From NCBI GenBank assembly GCA_942493265.1, contig OW818688.1, positions 930,001 to 994,000 on the forward strand: a stretch of DNA of 64,000 bases. The letters are read 5' to 3'. The number at the start of each line of letters is the position of its first letter. The stretch's first letter is position 1. Positions 33,613 through 42,508 of the stretch are shown here, in pieces. Made by a program: the position numbers and the translations under genes. Origin of the DNA: UBA12481 sp942493265 (GTDB lineage: Bacteria; Bacteroidota; Bacteroidia; Bacteroidales; UBA12481). Below the pieces are notes generated by a model. It had not been told where the DNA came from, ran no database searches, and saw only the letters and a list, made by a program, of their open reading frames with translations.

Positions 33613-35016
33613 ATGAGAAAACTAACCTTTTTAGCACTCGTCCTTGTTTTTCCACTTTACCTGTTCCCCCAGCAGCCGGTTACCGGTTACCTGATTGATG
33701 CAGTTACGCGAAAACCCGTTGAGGGCGCGAATATTCAAAAAGACAAAAAGCCGGTGGCGGCCTCCGATCAGGCCGGCCGGTTTCAAATTGATGCCGTATT
33801 CCCCCTGATGCTGAAGATCTCGCACCTCAATTATTTCCCTAAAGAGATCATTATCAGCAAAATTCCGGTCGACAGCCTCATCATCAGGCTGATACCCAGA
33901 AACCGGAACCTGGATGAAGTGGTGGTGACCGGCAAGCCCTATTTTCAGTTTTTCAAACCCCAAAGTTTTTATATTCACCAATATGCCATTCAGGATAACC
34001 GGGTTTGGGCACTGGGCTTTGCGGGCAAAAATATTCTGAAACCGGAACTGCGACTGCTGAACCTCTCGGGAAAAACCCTCAGTAAAATAAGCGTGGAAAC
34101 GAAATCGGAGATTTTTCAGGATCCTTCGGGCACTGTTCATCTGTATAATTCCGACTCCATTTTTCAGTTGTATGCTGATCAGGGCCGCATCGTTTACCTT
34201 TATCCTTATCCGCTCGACGGATCAGAGGAAATCCTGTTTAATCTTCAGGTTATACGGGGCGAAACGGTGATCTTCCGTTCTTTCAGCCCATACCGTACCT
34301 GTTGCGAATTTATCCTGGCCGATATCCGGACAGGATTCCGCGATACCGTATTTCAATCCTATAACCGGTTACAGTACAAATCGGCTACAGCAGCTCAGAA
34401 TTATTCGCCGGGAGCCATACCGGATGTTGCCAAGTCGGGATCGCCTGTCAAGCAAAACTATAAGGGGTTGCCAGGCCAGCTCAAAAAAGATAACCCGGAA
34501 TATGTTGGCATGAGTGATAAGGATATTATGCAGGCGGAAGGTTTTAAAGTGGTGCATAAATCAGGTGATGCGGGTCTCCAGGCAACTCTGGCTTCCCGCG
34601 CAGCTTTTGCCAATTATGGGTACCGCCGCACAATTCAGAATGCGCCGATCCGTGCCTGGATGTACCTCTGCCGGGATCATTACAACATATTCGAAGCCAA
34701 TAACCTGATGATGTGGAGATTAAGCCATGATTTTAATCCGGAAAACAGTACGGAGATCAGACTGAATCCGGATGCGAAAAACATCAGTCTGGTGCAGGAC
34801 CCGGTCGACCAGCTTTTATATTTAACCTATCTGATCAACGGAACCGGTTTTGTCAGTCAGCTGGATCCCGAAAGCGACCTGATTACCAGAACTAAACAGA
34901 TCAACGGTTTCCCTTTTGCTGAAAACATCAGGGTTTATGGAGGCAGGATTTATTTCATCCATCAATCTCCAACCGGACAAAACTTTACCAATCTGTACTC
35001 GGTTGCAGCAGAATAG
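33613..35016 (+). CDS. CarboxypepD-like domain fused to propeller-like region
   Basis: A 467-residue exported protein. After the signal peptide (FLALVLVFPLYLFPQ) comes a carboxypeptidase regulatory-like domain (about 24-95, YLIDAVTRKPVEGANI). Next is NLDEVVVTGKPY (about 98-109), the exact junction sequence seen between this domain and the plug in TonB-dependent receptors. Instead of a plug and barrel, the remaining 350 residues have propeller-like repeats (VWALGFAGKNILKPELRLLN, DPSGTVHLYNSDSIFQLYAD). It looks like a receptor N-terminus recombined with a beta-propeller. Function unknown. It converges on the GH27 operon, with only 7 bases between stops. Confidence 0.78.
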   Translation: MRKLTFLALVLVFPLYLFPQQPVTGYLIDAVTRKPVEGANIQKDKKPVAASDQAGRFQIDAVFPLMLKISHLNYFPKEIIISKIPVDSLIIRLIPRNRNLDEVVVTGKPYFQFFKPQSFYIHQYAIQDNRVWALGFAGKNILKPELRLLNLSGKTLSKISVETKSEIFQDPSGTVHLYNSDSIFQLYADQGRIVYLYPYPLDGSEEILFNLQVIRGETVIFRSFSPYRTCCEFILADIRTGFRDTVFQSYNRLQYKSATAAQNYSPGAIPDVAKSGSPVKQNYKGLPGQLKKDNPEYVGMSDKDIMQAEGFKVVHKSGDAGLQATLASRAAFANYGYRRTIQNAPIRAWMYLCRDHYNIFEANNLMMWRLSHDFNPENSTEIRLNPDAKNISLVQDPVDQLLYLTYLINGTGFVSQLDPESDLITRTKQINGFPFAENIRVYGGRIYFIHQSPTGQNFTNLYSVAAE

Positions 35017-35023
35017 TTTCGGC

Positions 35024-37783
35024 CTATTCCCTCACCCTGATCAGTACCACACCATGATAGGGAACCTGGGCGGTAAAGCTGCCGGTAAATGCACCGGTTT
35101 CCTTTTGCCGCCACACATCGCGCACCTTAAATGAATTGCCCAATCCCAGTTCCGCGGCAGTAACAGAAACCGGGGATGCCGGCGGCTGATTGTTCCAGAT
35201 AAAATGATCTGCCGGATTCTGCGGACCTTTCATCACATCACCCATTCCGACCGCCTCTTCGTCAACCAGATCGGGATCCATTGAGTTAGCATCACCGGTT
35301 ACCTGAAATATAGCAACCGCTTTGGATCCGTCCTCCAGATCCTTAACCAGTATGAGTTCATCCTCAGTTTTGCGGATGATCCGGGCTTGTTTGCCCAAAA
35401 CATCCTGGTTGATGCCGATCACTTCATGGTTGCATAAAATATTCAGGGTAAACGGATCGAGCAAACTCATTTCGCCGCTGTATATCAGTGGTGCCGCCAT
35501 CATCGACCACATGGTCATGTACGCATATTGTTCTTCGGGCGTAAGAGCGGTCTTTTCGAACTCTTCCTCCTTCAGGGCATTCCGGAACCATCCGATCAGG
35601 ATATAATCCGGATCGTTCCAGGCCCCCGGCCGGGCATACTCCCAATGTTCAGCATTGCTCAGTCCGATATAATAAAACGGCGGCATGGATGACCCTTCGA
35701 GGATACCCAGATCGCCGGTTGTCCGCCAGCAATTACCCACCGATCCACCCCATTTCCAGACATCTGCCATTCCATACTGGCAGAGGTTGAGCACTATATC
35801 GCGTTTGATTTTCAAGGATTCATCCCATAAAAGCTGATAGGGTTTCCTGCAGGATTCAGGTGTGCGCTCCGGTATGAGCCTGCCATACGAGCACCAGTCG
35901 TATTTCAGGAAATCAAATCCCCAGTTAGCAAATGTTTCAAGATCCTGTTTCTCATGCTGATAGCTACCGGTGTACCCAGCACAGGTTTTATTTCCGGGCG
36001 TGCCATAAATGCCCGCCTTCAATCCCTTTTGATGAATATAGGCAGTAAGTGCCGGCATATCCGGAAACCGCTTGTTCGACCGTAAACTCCCGTCCGGATT
36101 CCGGAGTTCTCCTCCGATTTCAGGATCGGTTGAGTTCAGCCGGATGGCCCAGCAGTCATCGATATTCACATACTGATAGCCGAAATCGGCCATGCCCGAT
36201 TCGATCATTTTATCGGCTGCCCGCCTCATAATCGAATCACTCACACGGGAATAGTAGATATACCAGCTGTTCCAGCCCATCGGCGGGGTCAGTACGAGGG
36301 TGGGACCTGCGACAATGGTGAATTCGCTCCGGCATTGCCCTTTATCGTTCTCCGCAACCAGTATGGTTTTATAGCTTCCGGCCAACTCGATTTTGCCGGT
36401 TATGATTCCCGTTTTCGGATCGGCAAATAATCCCTCCGGGAGATTTTCCACCCTGAACCGCATAGGCCTGTCGCCCGTAACAGGAATACGGTACAGGAAG
36501 GGAGACCCGGGATGTACTCCGTAAACCTTTGGTGCGTTGATTCTGGGTACAGCCGGTGGCGTTGGAGTGAGAATCTCTTCCACACCCCTGACCACCCGGT
36601 TATCCGACGCAAATGGCACATTACCGCGGTATATAATGGATCCGTTAGTCCAAACCGGTTCAATGCCAATATCTTCCTTGCCCCGGTTCAATATCAGAAG
36701 ACCCAGTTTTTTCACTCCATTTAGCTTCACTTTAATTTTTTCCGGTTGATCTCCGGCTTTAACCAACCCGCTCTTCCACAGAATCTTCTGATCACCCAGT
36801 ACTATAAATTCAACGGCACTGCCCGGTTTTGCCGTTAAATCCAAACCAGCTATAGCCCTGAAAAATTCAGCATCACCATCCAGCGTGATCAGCCACTTGC
36901 TCAAAACCTCTTTCGATGCACCCTGCCCCCGTTCAATTTTGGTTGAATCCAGCTCGTGCAGGTCAATTATATCAGTCTGGCCGGTAAACCTGCCCACCTT
37001 AACCGAAACCCCGTCATTCGCATATTTACTCAGGTATTCATAAGGCATTTTGCCGTAACCATCATTCCCATAACCGGTTCCGTGCGAATTCCGGAAAGTG
37101 AACCAGCCTCCGCCCGGGGCCGAAGGATCATCCTGATACCCGGTCATGATCACACTATGACCATCGAACACCCCTTCGCGCGGGGGAACGGTAATCATTC
37201 CGTTTTCGGTTTTCCGATACCGCTCCTCATTTTTGGGCCACTGAAACCCAATGGCTACCGGATGTTTTGCCCGGATCTGCGCTTTTACCTGCTGAATCTG
37301 GTCCTCACTCATTCCGGTTTCCGGATTCCACTGCTTGATCCAGATGGTTTCAGCCTTTTTACGCCTTTTTCCATCGGCCAGGGCACGAATCGAGGGCTCC
37401 ACCTTTTTGGTGTAATTTCTGGTATAATAAGGGAAAAGGGAATCCTCACAAATTCCGAAAGCATGCAACCCATCCAGTGCATCCGAGAAAAATGAGCCAT
37501 CCTCTGTTTCACCGGTCACCTGGTTGGAGGCCCAGTTCAGGTACTCAACCGATAAGGTTACCCTATCCCCCAGCAGATGTGCATATTCAAATTCCATCAG
37601 TCCCACAACGGCAAAAACCGAACAGGTACCGCGCCCGCCCTGGTCCCGAACAGTCAAACCATACTGATCAAACAAGGGCTTCAGGTTGTTTTCCTGGGCA
37701 GTAAGACTCTTAATATTTGCTAATTGACCCCCAAACAACAAGGCTGCCATTAACAAACCAAAATTTGCTTTTCCCATTTTCAT
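35024..37783 (-). CDS. Papain-like protease fused to GH27 alpha-galactosidase-like enzyme
   Basis: A 919-residue exported protein with two enzyme modules. Residues about 35-260 are a C1 papain-like domain with RDQGGRGTCS (oxyanion Gln48, Cys54), DGHSVIMTGY (His209) and FRNSHGTGYG (Asn232), so the triad looks intact. Then come an NPCBM-like segment and a putative Ig (He_PIG) segment. Residues about 497-919 are GH27, with TPPMGWNSW at the start, nucleophile Asp in LKYDWCSYG and acid/base Asp in WRTTGDLG. GH27 enzymes remove alpha-galactose or alpha-N-acetylgalactosamine. A protease and a glycosidase in one chain suggests attack on glycoproteins. The stop and frame are clean, so this is not an assembly join visible from the sequence. 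It ends the operon with GH172 and the (alpha/alpha)6 enzyme. Confidence 0.88.
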   Translation of the reverse strand: MKMGKANFGLLMAALLFGGQLANIKSLTAQENNLKPLFDQYGLTVRDQGGRGTCSVFAVVGLMEFEYAHLLGDRVTLSVEYLNWASNQVTGETEDGSFFSDALDGLHAFGICEDSLFPYYTRNYTKKVEPSIRALADGKRRKKAETIWIKQWNPETGMSEDQIQQVKAQIRAKHPVAIGFQWPKNEERYRKTENGMITVPPREGVFDGHSVIMTGYQDDPSAPGGGWFTFRNSHGTGYGNDGYGKMPYEYLSKYANDGVSVKVGRFTGQTDIIDLHELDSTKIERGQGASKEVLSKWLITLDGDAEFFRAIAGLDLTAKPGSAVEFIVLGDQKILWKSGLVKAGDQPEKIKVKLNGVKKLGLLILNRGKEDIGIEPVWTNGSIIYRGNVPFASDNRVVRGVEEILTPTPPAVPRINAPKVYGVHPGSPFLYRIPVTGDRPMRFRVENLPEGLFADPKTGIITGKIELAGSYKTILVAENDKGQCRSEFTIVAGPTLVLTPPMGWNSWYIYYSRVSDSIMRRAADKMIESGMADFGYQYVNIDDCWAIRLNSTDPEIGGELRNPDGSLRSNKRFPDMPALTAYIHQKGLKAGIYGTPGNKTCAGYTGSYQHEKQDLETFANWGFDFLKYDWCSYGRLIPERTPESCRKPYQLLWDESLKIKRDIVLNLCQYGMADVWKWGGSVGNCWRTTGDLGILEGSSMPPFYYIGLSNAEHWEYARPGAWNDPDYILIGWFRNALKEEEFEKTALTPEEQYAYMTMWSMMAAPLIYSGEMSLLDPFTLNILCNHEVIGINQDVLGKQARIIRKTEDELILVKDLEDGSKAVAIFQVTGDANSMDPDLVDEEAVGMGDVMKGPQNPADHFIWNNQPPASPVSVTAAELGLGNSFKVRDVWRQKETGAFTGSFTAQVPYHGVVLIRVRE

Positions 37784-37810
37784 CGTGTTTCTATTTCTTT
37801 AATCAAAAAA

Positions 37811-37858
37811 AATCCGCGACAATCCGCGTTGCGCAGCATCCGCGTAAATCCGCGTGCC
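37811..37858. repeat. AATCCGCG repeat cluster
   Basis: Four copies of ATCCGCG at irregular spacing (AATCCGCGAC, AATCCGCGTT, GCATCCGCGT, AAATCCGCGT) lie in the 79-base gap between the GH172 and papain-GH27 genes. This is intergenic repeat material common in Bacteroidota; it also separates two genes of one operon. Confidence 0.65.
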
Positions 37859-37862
37859 AACC

Positions 37863-39872
37863 TCAATCCTTCCTCACCAAAAAGATATAATCAAGGCCAA
37901 AAAGGTTGCCCCGCCCGGCCATCGCATTTGGCTCCAGTAAACTCACTTCTAATACATTATCCCCTTTCACCAATTGAAAATCTCCCAAAACCGGACGAAC
38001 CCAGAAGAGTTTTTCCGACCAGGCATCCACCACCTGTTCCGATTCCTGTTCATTCACCCTGAAGCGGTATTTTCCATAATCCGGCGCCATGCACAAATTA
38101 AGCATCACCTGATAATTTCCGGCAACCGGTACCTCAAAATGGATCCGGATATTGTCGCCCACACGGGCTTCTTTCCACACCAGGTGTCGGGCCCCAGAAC
38201 AGTTGGCCAATCTCTGCACTGCTGCCGTACCAGCCGTAGCTTTAAACACAAGATCTTCTTCTTCAATAAGTTCCAGCATATTTTCACGAATCCCCATGTT
38301 CTGCGGCATTAAGGATTTTCGATCCACCTTGGCGGGACCCGGGCTACCGGGCTTGGCATACCAGTAAATAACATGCGACCAGGTGCAATTGCAGGGCATC
38401 CAGTGCCAGATCTCCTGATCGAACCGAATGGAAGTCTGATAGGGAACAGCGTCCAGAACATACCATCGGTTCAGGCTGATATGCCCCCCGCTGGCCGGCC
38501 CGTCAACCCGTGTTTGAGCATGATAAGGCATGGTAAACAATCCGTTATATCCATAAGCATATCCATAGTCATCTTCGGTTCCGGTACCGAAAGTACTTGG
38601 GAACGTTTCCCCGTCGATAAATATCTTTTGATCCCCTTCGCCCCACCAGATATAGGATGGATTTGAAACCTGATAAACCGTTCCTACCACTTTGCCCTCT
38701 CCGGTAACATTCAGAAAATTCACATCAAAAGGCGGCCAGCTCTCGCGTGTAAGGGTACCCCATTGAGCATGCAGATAATAGGTTCCGGGCGCAAATTTCG
38801 AGGGAGCACTTCCGATCATCAATTCAACGGTATAGGGAACTGTCCCCGCATTATGGATTTCGGTACGCATCGATTTTTTAAATGGCATCACCAGGCGGCT
38901 GGTCATCCAGCCGTTTGCGCTGACCGTAAAAAACAGGTTTGCATACGGATTAAGACCCGGTCCGGAGCCAAAAAAATCACCCAACGGCGACCGGATACCC
39001 GGTTCACTATCAAAGGAAATCTCCAGCAACAAATGCCTCAGCGCCACATGAGCCCTTGCGGGTGCAAACCAATCATTGGATTCCTCTGTGTTAACCACCC
39101 GGGCTGAAAAACTGAAAACCGCTTCTTCCCCTTCCATAAGCGGCAACGACCGGGATTCCCCCGGCGGCACGGTCAAACTTTTAACCATCCATTCCATTCC
39201 CTGAGGCGGATTGGAGACTTCCGGCTGCGACAAACTCCTTCCTGTTCTGATACTTTCTGCCCTCCACGAATCTGCAGCTGGCGGATCAAATGTGATCATA
39301 CGGGTCCCCTTTTCGTAAGTCCGGTAACCGATTTCATAGTACAAACGCACTGACCCTTCAGCATCTTCAATGGTGATTTTCAGCGACTTACCATACGGAA
39401 CCGGAAAATAAAGATTCCCCCCCGTACCACTGAGATAGGAGAATTCCGGCGTGAATAACGGGTGCTTCCCCGAAAAAAGTTCGTACAGCGGAACCACCAG
39501 CCGGGCTTCGGTTTCCCCATCAAAATAGAACCTGACAGCATTCTTCAACCCGGGGTTGGCCGACCAAAACCGGCTGATGGCACCCGGGCCCGTTAAGTCG
39601 GCCAGAACCTGTTCTTTTCGTCCGGCATTAATTTCAGTCCTTACATATTGTCCCACATCTGAATTGGCAAACCAGGATTCACCCCCCTCATGACTCTTCC
39701 GGTCGTAACTGCTGGCCTGACTTTGCTTGAACCAGGGCACCGGGCGCTCTGCGAGAACTTTAAGGTCAACCATCTCAGAAAGCAGGGTTTGAACACTTAC
39801 CGTCTGGGAAATTACCGGACCTGCAAAAGCTGCGGCGATCATGCCGCAAATCAGATATTTCAAGGTTTTCAT
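37863..39872 (-). CDS. GH172 (DUF2961) family protein
   Basis: A 669-residue exported protein; signal peptide LICGMIAAAFAGPVISQ. The DUF2961 domain, now GH172, covers most of the chain, including PGAISRFWSANPG, YIWWGEGDQKIFIDGE and PSTFGTGTEDDYGYAYG; the Glu residues in these last two motifs are the likely catalytic pair. Characterised GH172 enzymes act on difructose dianhydrides or alpha-D-arabinofuranosides. The C-terminal 120 residues form another beta-sandwich (VPVAGNYQVMLNLCMAPDYG). It overlaps the upstream gene by 4 bases. Confidence 0.9.
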   Translation of the reverse strand: MKTLKYLICGMIAAAFAGPVISQTVSVQTLLSEMVDLKVLAERPVPWFKQSQASSYDRKSHEGGESWFANSDVGQYVRTEINAGRKEQVLADLTGPGAISRFWSANPGLKNAVRFYFDGETEARLVVPLYELFSGKHPLFTPEFSYLSGTGGNLYFPVPYGKSLKITIEDAEGSVRLYYEIGYRTYEKGTRMITFDPPAADSWRAESIRTGRSLSQPEVSNPPQGMEWMVKSLTVPPGESRSLPLMEGEEAVFSFSARVVNTEESNDWFAPARAHVALRHLLLEISFDSEPGIRSPLGDFFGSGPGLNPYANLFFTVSANGWMTSRLVMPFKKSMRTEIHNAGTVPYTVELMIGSAPSKFAPGTYYLHAQWGTLTRESWPPFDVNFLNVTGEGKVVGTVYQVSNPSYIWWGEGDQKIFIDGETFPSTFGTGTEDDYGYAYGYNGLFTMPYHAQTRVDGPASGGHISLNRWYVLDAVPYQTSIRFDQEIWHWMPCNCTWSHVIYWYAKPGSPGPAKVDRKSLMPQNMGIRENMLELIEEEDLVFKATAGTAAVQRLANCSGARHLVWKEARVGDNIRIHFEVPVAGNYQVMLNLCMAPDYGKYRFRVNEQESEQVVDAWSEKLFWVRPVLGDFQLVKGDNVLEVSLLEPNAMAGRGNLFGLDYIFLVRKD

Positions 39873-42391
39873 ATCGAACGGGTAATGGAGATATTCCTGG
39901 GATCCTTATTTGCTTTGAGTTTAAATTCCAATATTCCGGCCTGGCCGCTGCTGATTTCTTTTATCTTTTTCCCGTTAACTCTGAGCGTATAGAGCTGATC
40001 CTTAGCCAGACCTTCCAACTTGTAAGTCACCCTGGCCGACTTGCCGGAGGAAAAATGATTCCAGCAATAATTATCTATATTCCAATCTATTACATCCAAA
40101 TTCAATTTTTCGTCCGTCCCTGTTGCAGCCAGCAGAGATCGCCTATTTTCCTTTCGGTTAAAGAATTCCACCTCATTTGTCCGGGCAAAAAATCCAAAAT
40201 CCGTTGGAGCCGAAATTTCAAACCGACTGTTCGAAATGGAGTATTTATTCTTATCCAGACCGATCTTCAGTTTATCGCCTCTGAATTGGTAGATAAGTTC
40301 CGTACCCACCAGATCATCAGTGATATGAGGATCGAGATAGAACCGGTTATGCAGTGGATTGATCCCGTAGATGGATTGATAGAGTCCGACCACTGCCATG
40401 CTGTTCCCCGAAAGGATATCATCACCGAGCCCGTCCTGCTTCAACCGCCCGTAGCGCTGAAAGGCCAGTCCGTCAATACTGTGACGGGCCAGTACATTTT
40501 TAACATATTTCAGCGCGAGCTCAGGCTTGTATTTCGCATAGGCCTGCACGGCTACACTCCCCCAGGAAAGAAAAATATCCCCGTTCTCATAAATGGGGAA
40601 AGGGAACTGGTAGCCCAAACCCTCATCCTGTTGATACGGAAAAAAACAGATCGGCCAGAAAAACAGTTTCTCCTTTTGCATCTGGTTCTCAACCTGATCC
40701 AGAATAGCAACCGTCCTGGTTTTATCCTCACAAATCCCATAGGCGATTGCCATAAAATTCACCGGGGTCACCAGGTTGTTGCCATGGATGGAATTATCCT
40801 TATCGCGCCAATGAATGTAACATTGCTTTTCTTCATCCCAGAAACCGCCCAGCCGGGTAGGTTTATTGAAGCTACTCTTCAGCTTTTCCGCATAATCAGT
40901 ATAATAAACAGCCTTTTCGGTATTACCCAGCTGACGTTCAATATCCGACCATAAAACCAGTGCGCGGTACATTTCGGCGTTTACAAATGCATTTTCGAAT
41001 GATGCCCAAATGATATCGATCCAGTCGCTTCCCTTTTTATCGGTATGATAATCGCTCATCATCTCCACCAGGTGATTCCCGTTAGAATCCCTTTTGAGCA
41101 TGAAATCCAGGACCAGCTCACAGGTTGCCTGATGCTTTGCAACCCATTCCAGATCACCGCACTGATCATATAATTCAGCCACATTGATTACAAAATCTGG
41201 ATTTGAATCCATCAGATATCCCCATTGAGCCTCATAAAACCCTTTCTCAACCACCGTTCCGGCCATGGCATCGCTGTTGTCATAGGCCCATCTCGAAATC
41301 ACCCTTCCATCCGGCCTGATGGCATTATCCCGGTAAAAATCCAGGCACTCCCGGTACCCGTTCAGATAGTGCTCATCATTGATCCCGATTCCGAACTGCG
41401 CGATATACTGCTCATGCAGGCAAAGCGGTCCGTATGGCGTGTGCCAGCTGTTTCCTCCGAAATGCTTCGCGTCGATCACACCGATACGCGCAATCGTATT
41501 TAATACCGATGTTACCTGGTCGCCATCAACACCTTTAAATTTCCCCCGGTTGTATTCCTCCTGATAATTGAAAGGCGCGAGGGTAATGGTTTGGGTAACC
41601 TTTCCTGCCGGTATTTCAAAACCCGACCAAACATTCGAGTTTCCGCGGATAAAGCGGCGGCGATGAGTATCGGCATCATACCGGGGAATGATTTCACTAT
41701 CGGAAACGGTGACTTCATAAATCAGCCGGTCCTGCTCCGACCTGGTGTATCTCCCGGCAATCTGCTTACCGGGCGATGCCACATTGATTTTCAGTCCGTT
41801 CCCCGTTTTACTGTTCCAAAAGGCGGAATAATCTGAATGCACTCCATAGGTAAATTTCTGACTGGTAAACAGATAAAACCAAGCCAGTCCGCCGGATTCC
41901 AGAAAAGCGCCCTCCCAGGTATCCATACTATTGAAGTTAAAAGATGGAAAGGATACCTCATCGGCAGTAAATGTTTTAGGATAAATCCGTTCAATGGTCC
42001 ACTCAATGTCATTAGCAGATATTTCAAATATCCAGTCCTCACGGATGCGCAAATCGCTGTCGCCATAACTGATTCCGGATATTTTAACCGTGCGGCCGGA
42101 GGCAGCTACTATGGGAGAGGCTCCCAGATTAAGTGTGGACAAGTTACTATTCAGGGTCCTGATCTGCGAAAACACACCGGATGCATTCTCAATCACGCGC
42201 TGGCCGTTCACATCCATACAGGATATCCGGCACTGCCTGTTATAATCCAGGGTCAGGGTAAGTTTTTCATTGCCAAAAACAATCACTTGTTTCTTAGCAT
42301 CGTGGTTGATCACTATTTGCTGGGCGTGACAGGGATTCGTCAGTTGAAGTACAGCTAAAACAATCAGGGAGATCAGGTAGTTTGGTTTCAT
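39869..42391 (-). CDS. Six-hairpin (alpha/alpha)6 glycosidase-like protein
   Basis: An 840-residue exported protein (signal YLISLIVLAVLQLTNPCHAQ). An N-terminal beta-sandwich (about 25-290) is followed by an (alpha/alpha)6 barrel (about 295-690) with GFYEAQWGYLMDSNPDFVIN and GSDWIDIIWASFENAFVNAE, then a C-terminal beta domain. This order resembles GH65, GH94 and GH95-type clan enzymes, but I cannot assign a family; Glu in FYEAQWG and Asp in SDWIDI are acidic residues that could be catalytic. It is the first gene of the operon with GH172 and papain-GH27. Confidence 0.82.
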   Translation of the reverse strand: MKPNYLISLIVLAVLQLTNPCHAQQIVINHDAKKQVIVFGNEKLTLTLDYNRQCRISCMDVNGQRVIENASGVFSQIRTLNSNLSTLNLGASPIVAASGRTVKISGISYGDSDLRIREDWIFEISANDIEWTIERIYPKTFTADEVSFPSFNFNSMDTWEGAFLESGGLAWFYLFTSQKFTYGVHSDYSAFWNSKTGNGLKINVASPGKQIAGRYTRSEQDRLIYEVTVSDSEIIPRYDADTHRRRFIRGNSNVWSGFEIPAGKVTQTITLAPFNYQEEYNRGKFKGVDGDQVTSVLNTIARIGVIDAKHFGGNSWHTPYGPLCLHEQYIAQFGIGINDEHYLNGYRECLDFYRDNAIRPDGRVISRWAYDNSDAMAGTVVEKGFYEAQWGYLMDSNPDFVINVAELYDQCGDLEWVAKHQATCELVLDFMLKRDSNGNHLVEMMSDYHTDKKGSDWIDIIWASFENAFVNAEMYRALVLWSDIERQLGNTEKAVYYTDYAEKLKSSFNKPTRLGGFWDEEKQCYIHWRDKDNSIHGNNLVTPVNFMAIAYGICEDKTRTVAILDQVENQMQKEKLFFWPICFFPYQQDEGLGYQFPFPIYENGDIFLSWGSVAVQAYAKYKPELALKYVKNVLARHSIDGLAFQRYGRLKQDGLGDDILSGNSMAVVGLYQSIYGINPLHNRFYLDPHITDDLVGTELIYQFRGDKLKIGLDKNKYSISNSRFEISAPTDFGFFARTNEVEFFNRKENRRSLLAATGTDEKLNLDVIDWNIDNYCWNHFSSGKSARVTYKLEGLAKDQLYTLRVNGKKIKEISSGQAGILEFKLKANKDPRNISITRSI

Positions 42392-42508
42392 TTAATAATG
42401 GTATCAGATGGGCTAAAGTTAACAGGAGTTCTTTGGATATAAATTCCGGATAAGTGCCTGAGCAGAAAAATAACTAATTTTAGCCGGAAGCGCTCATACC
42501 CGCAAAGA

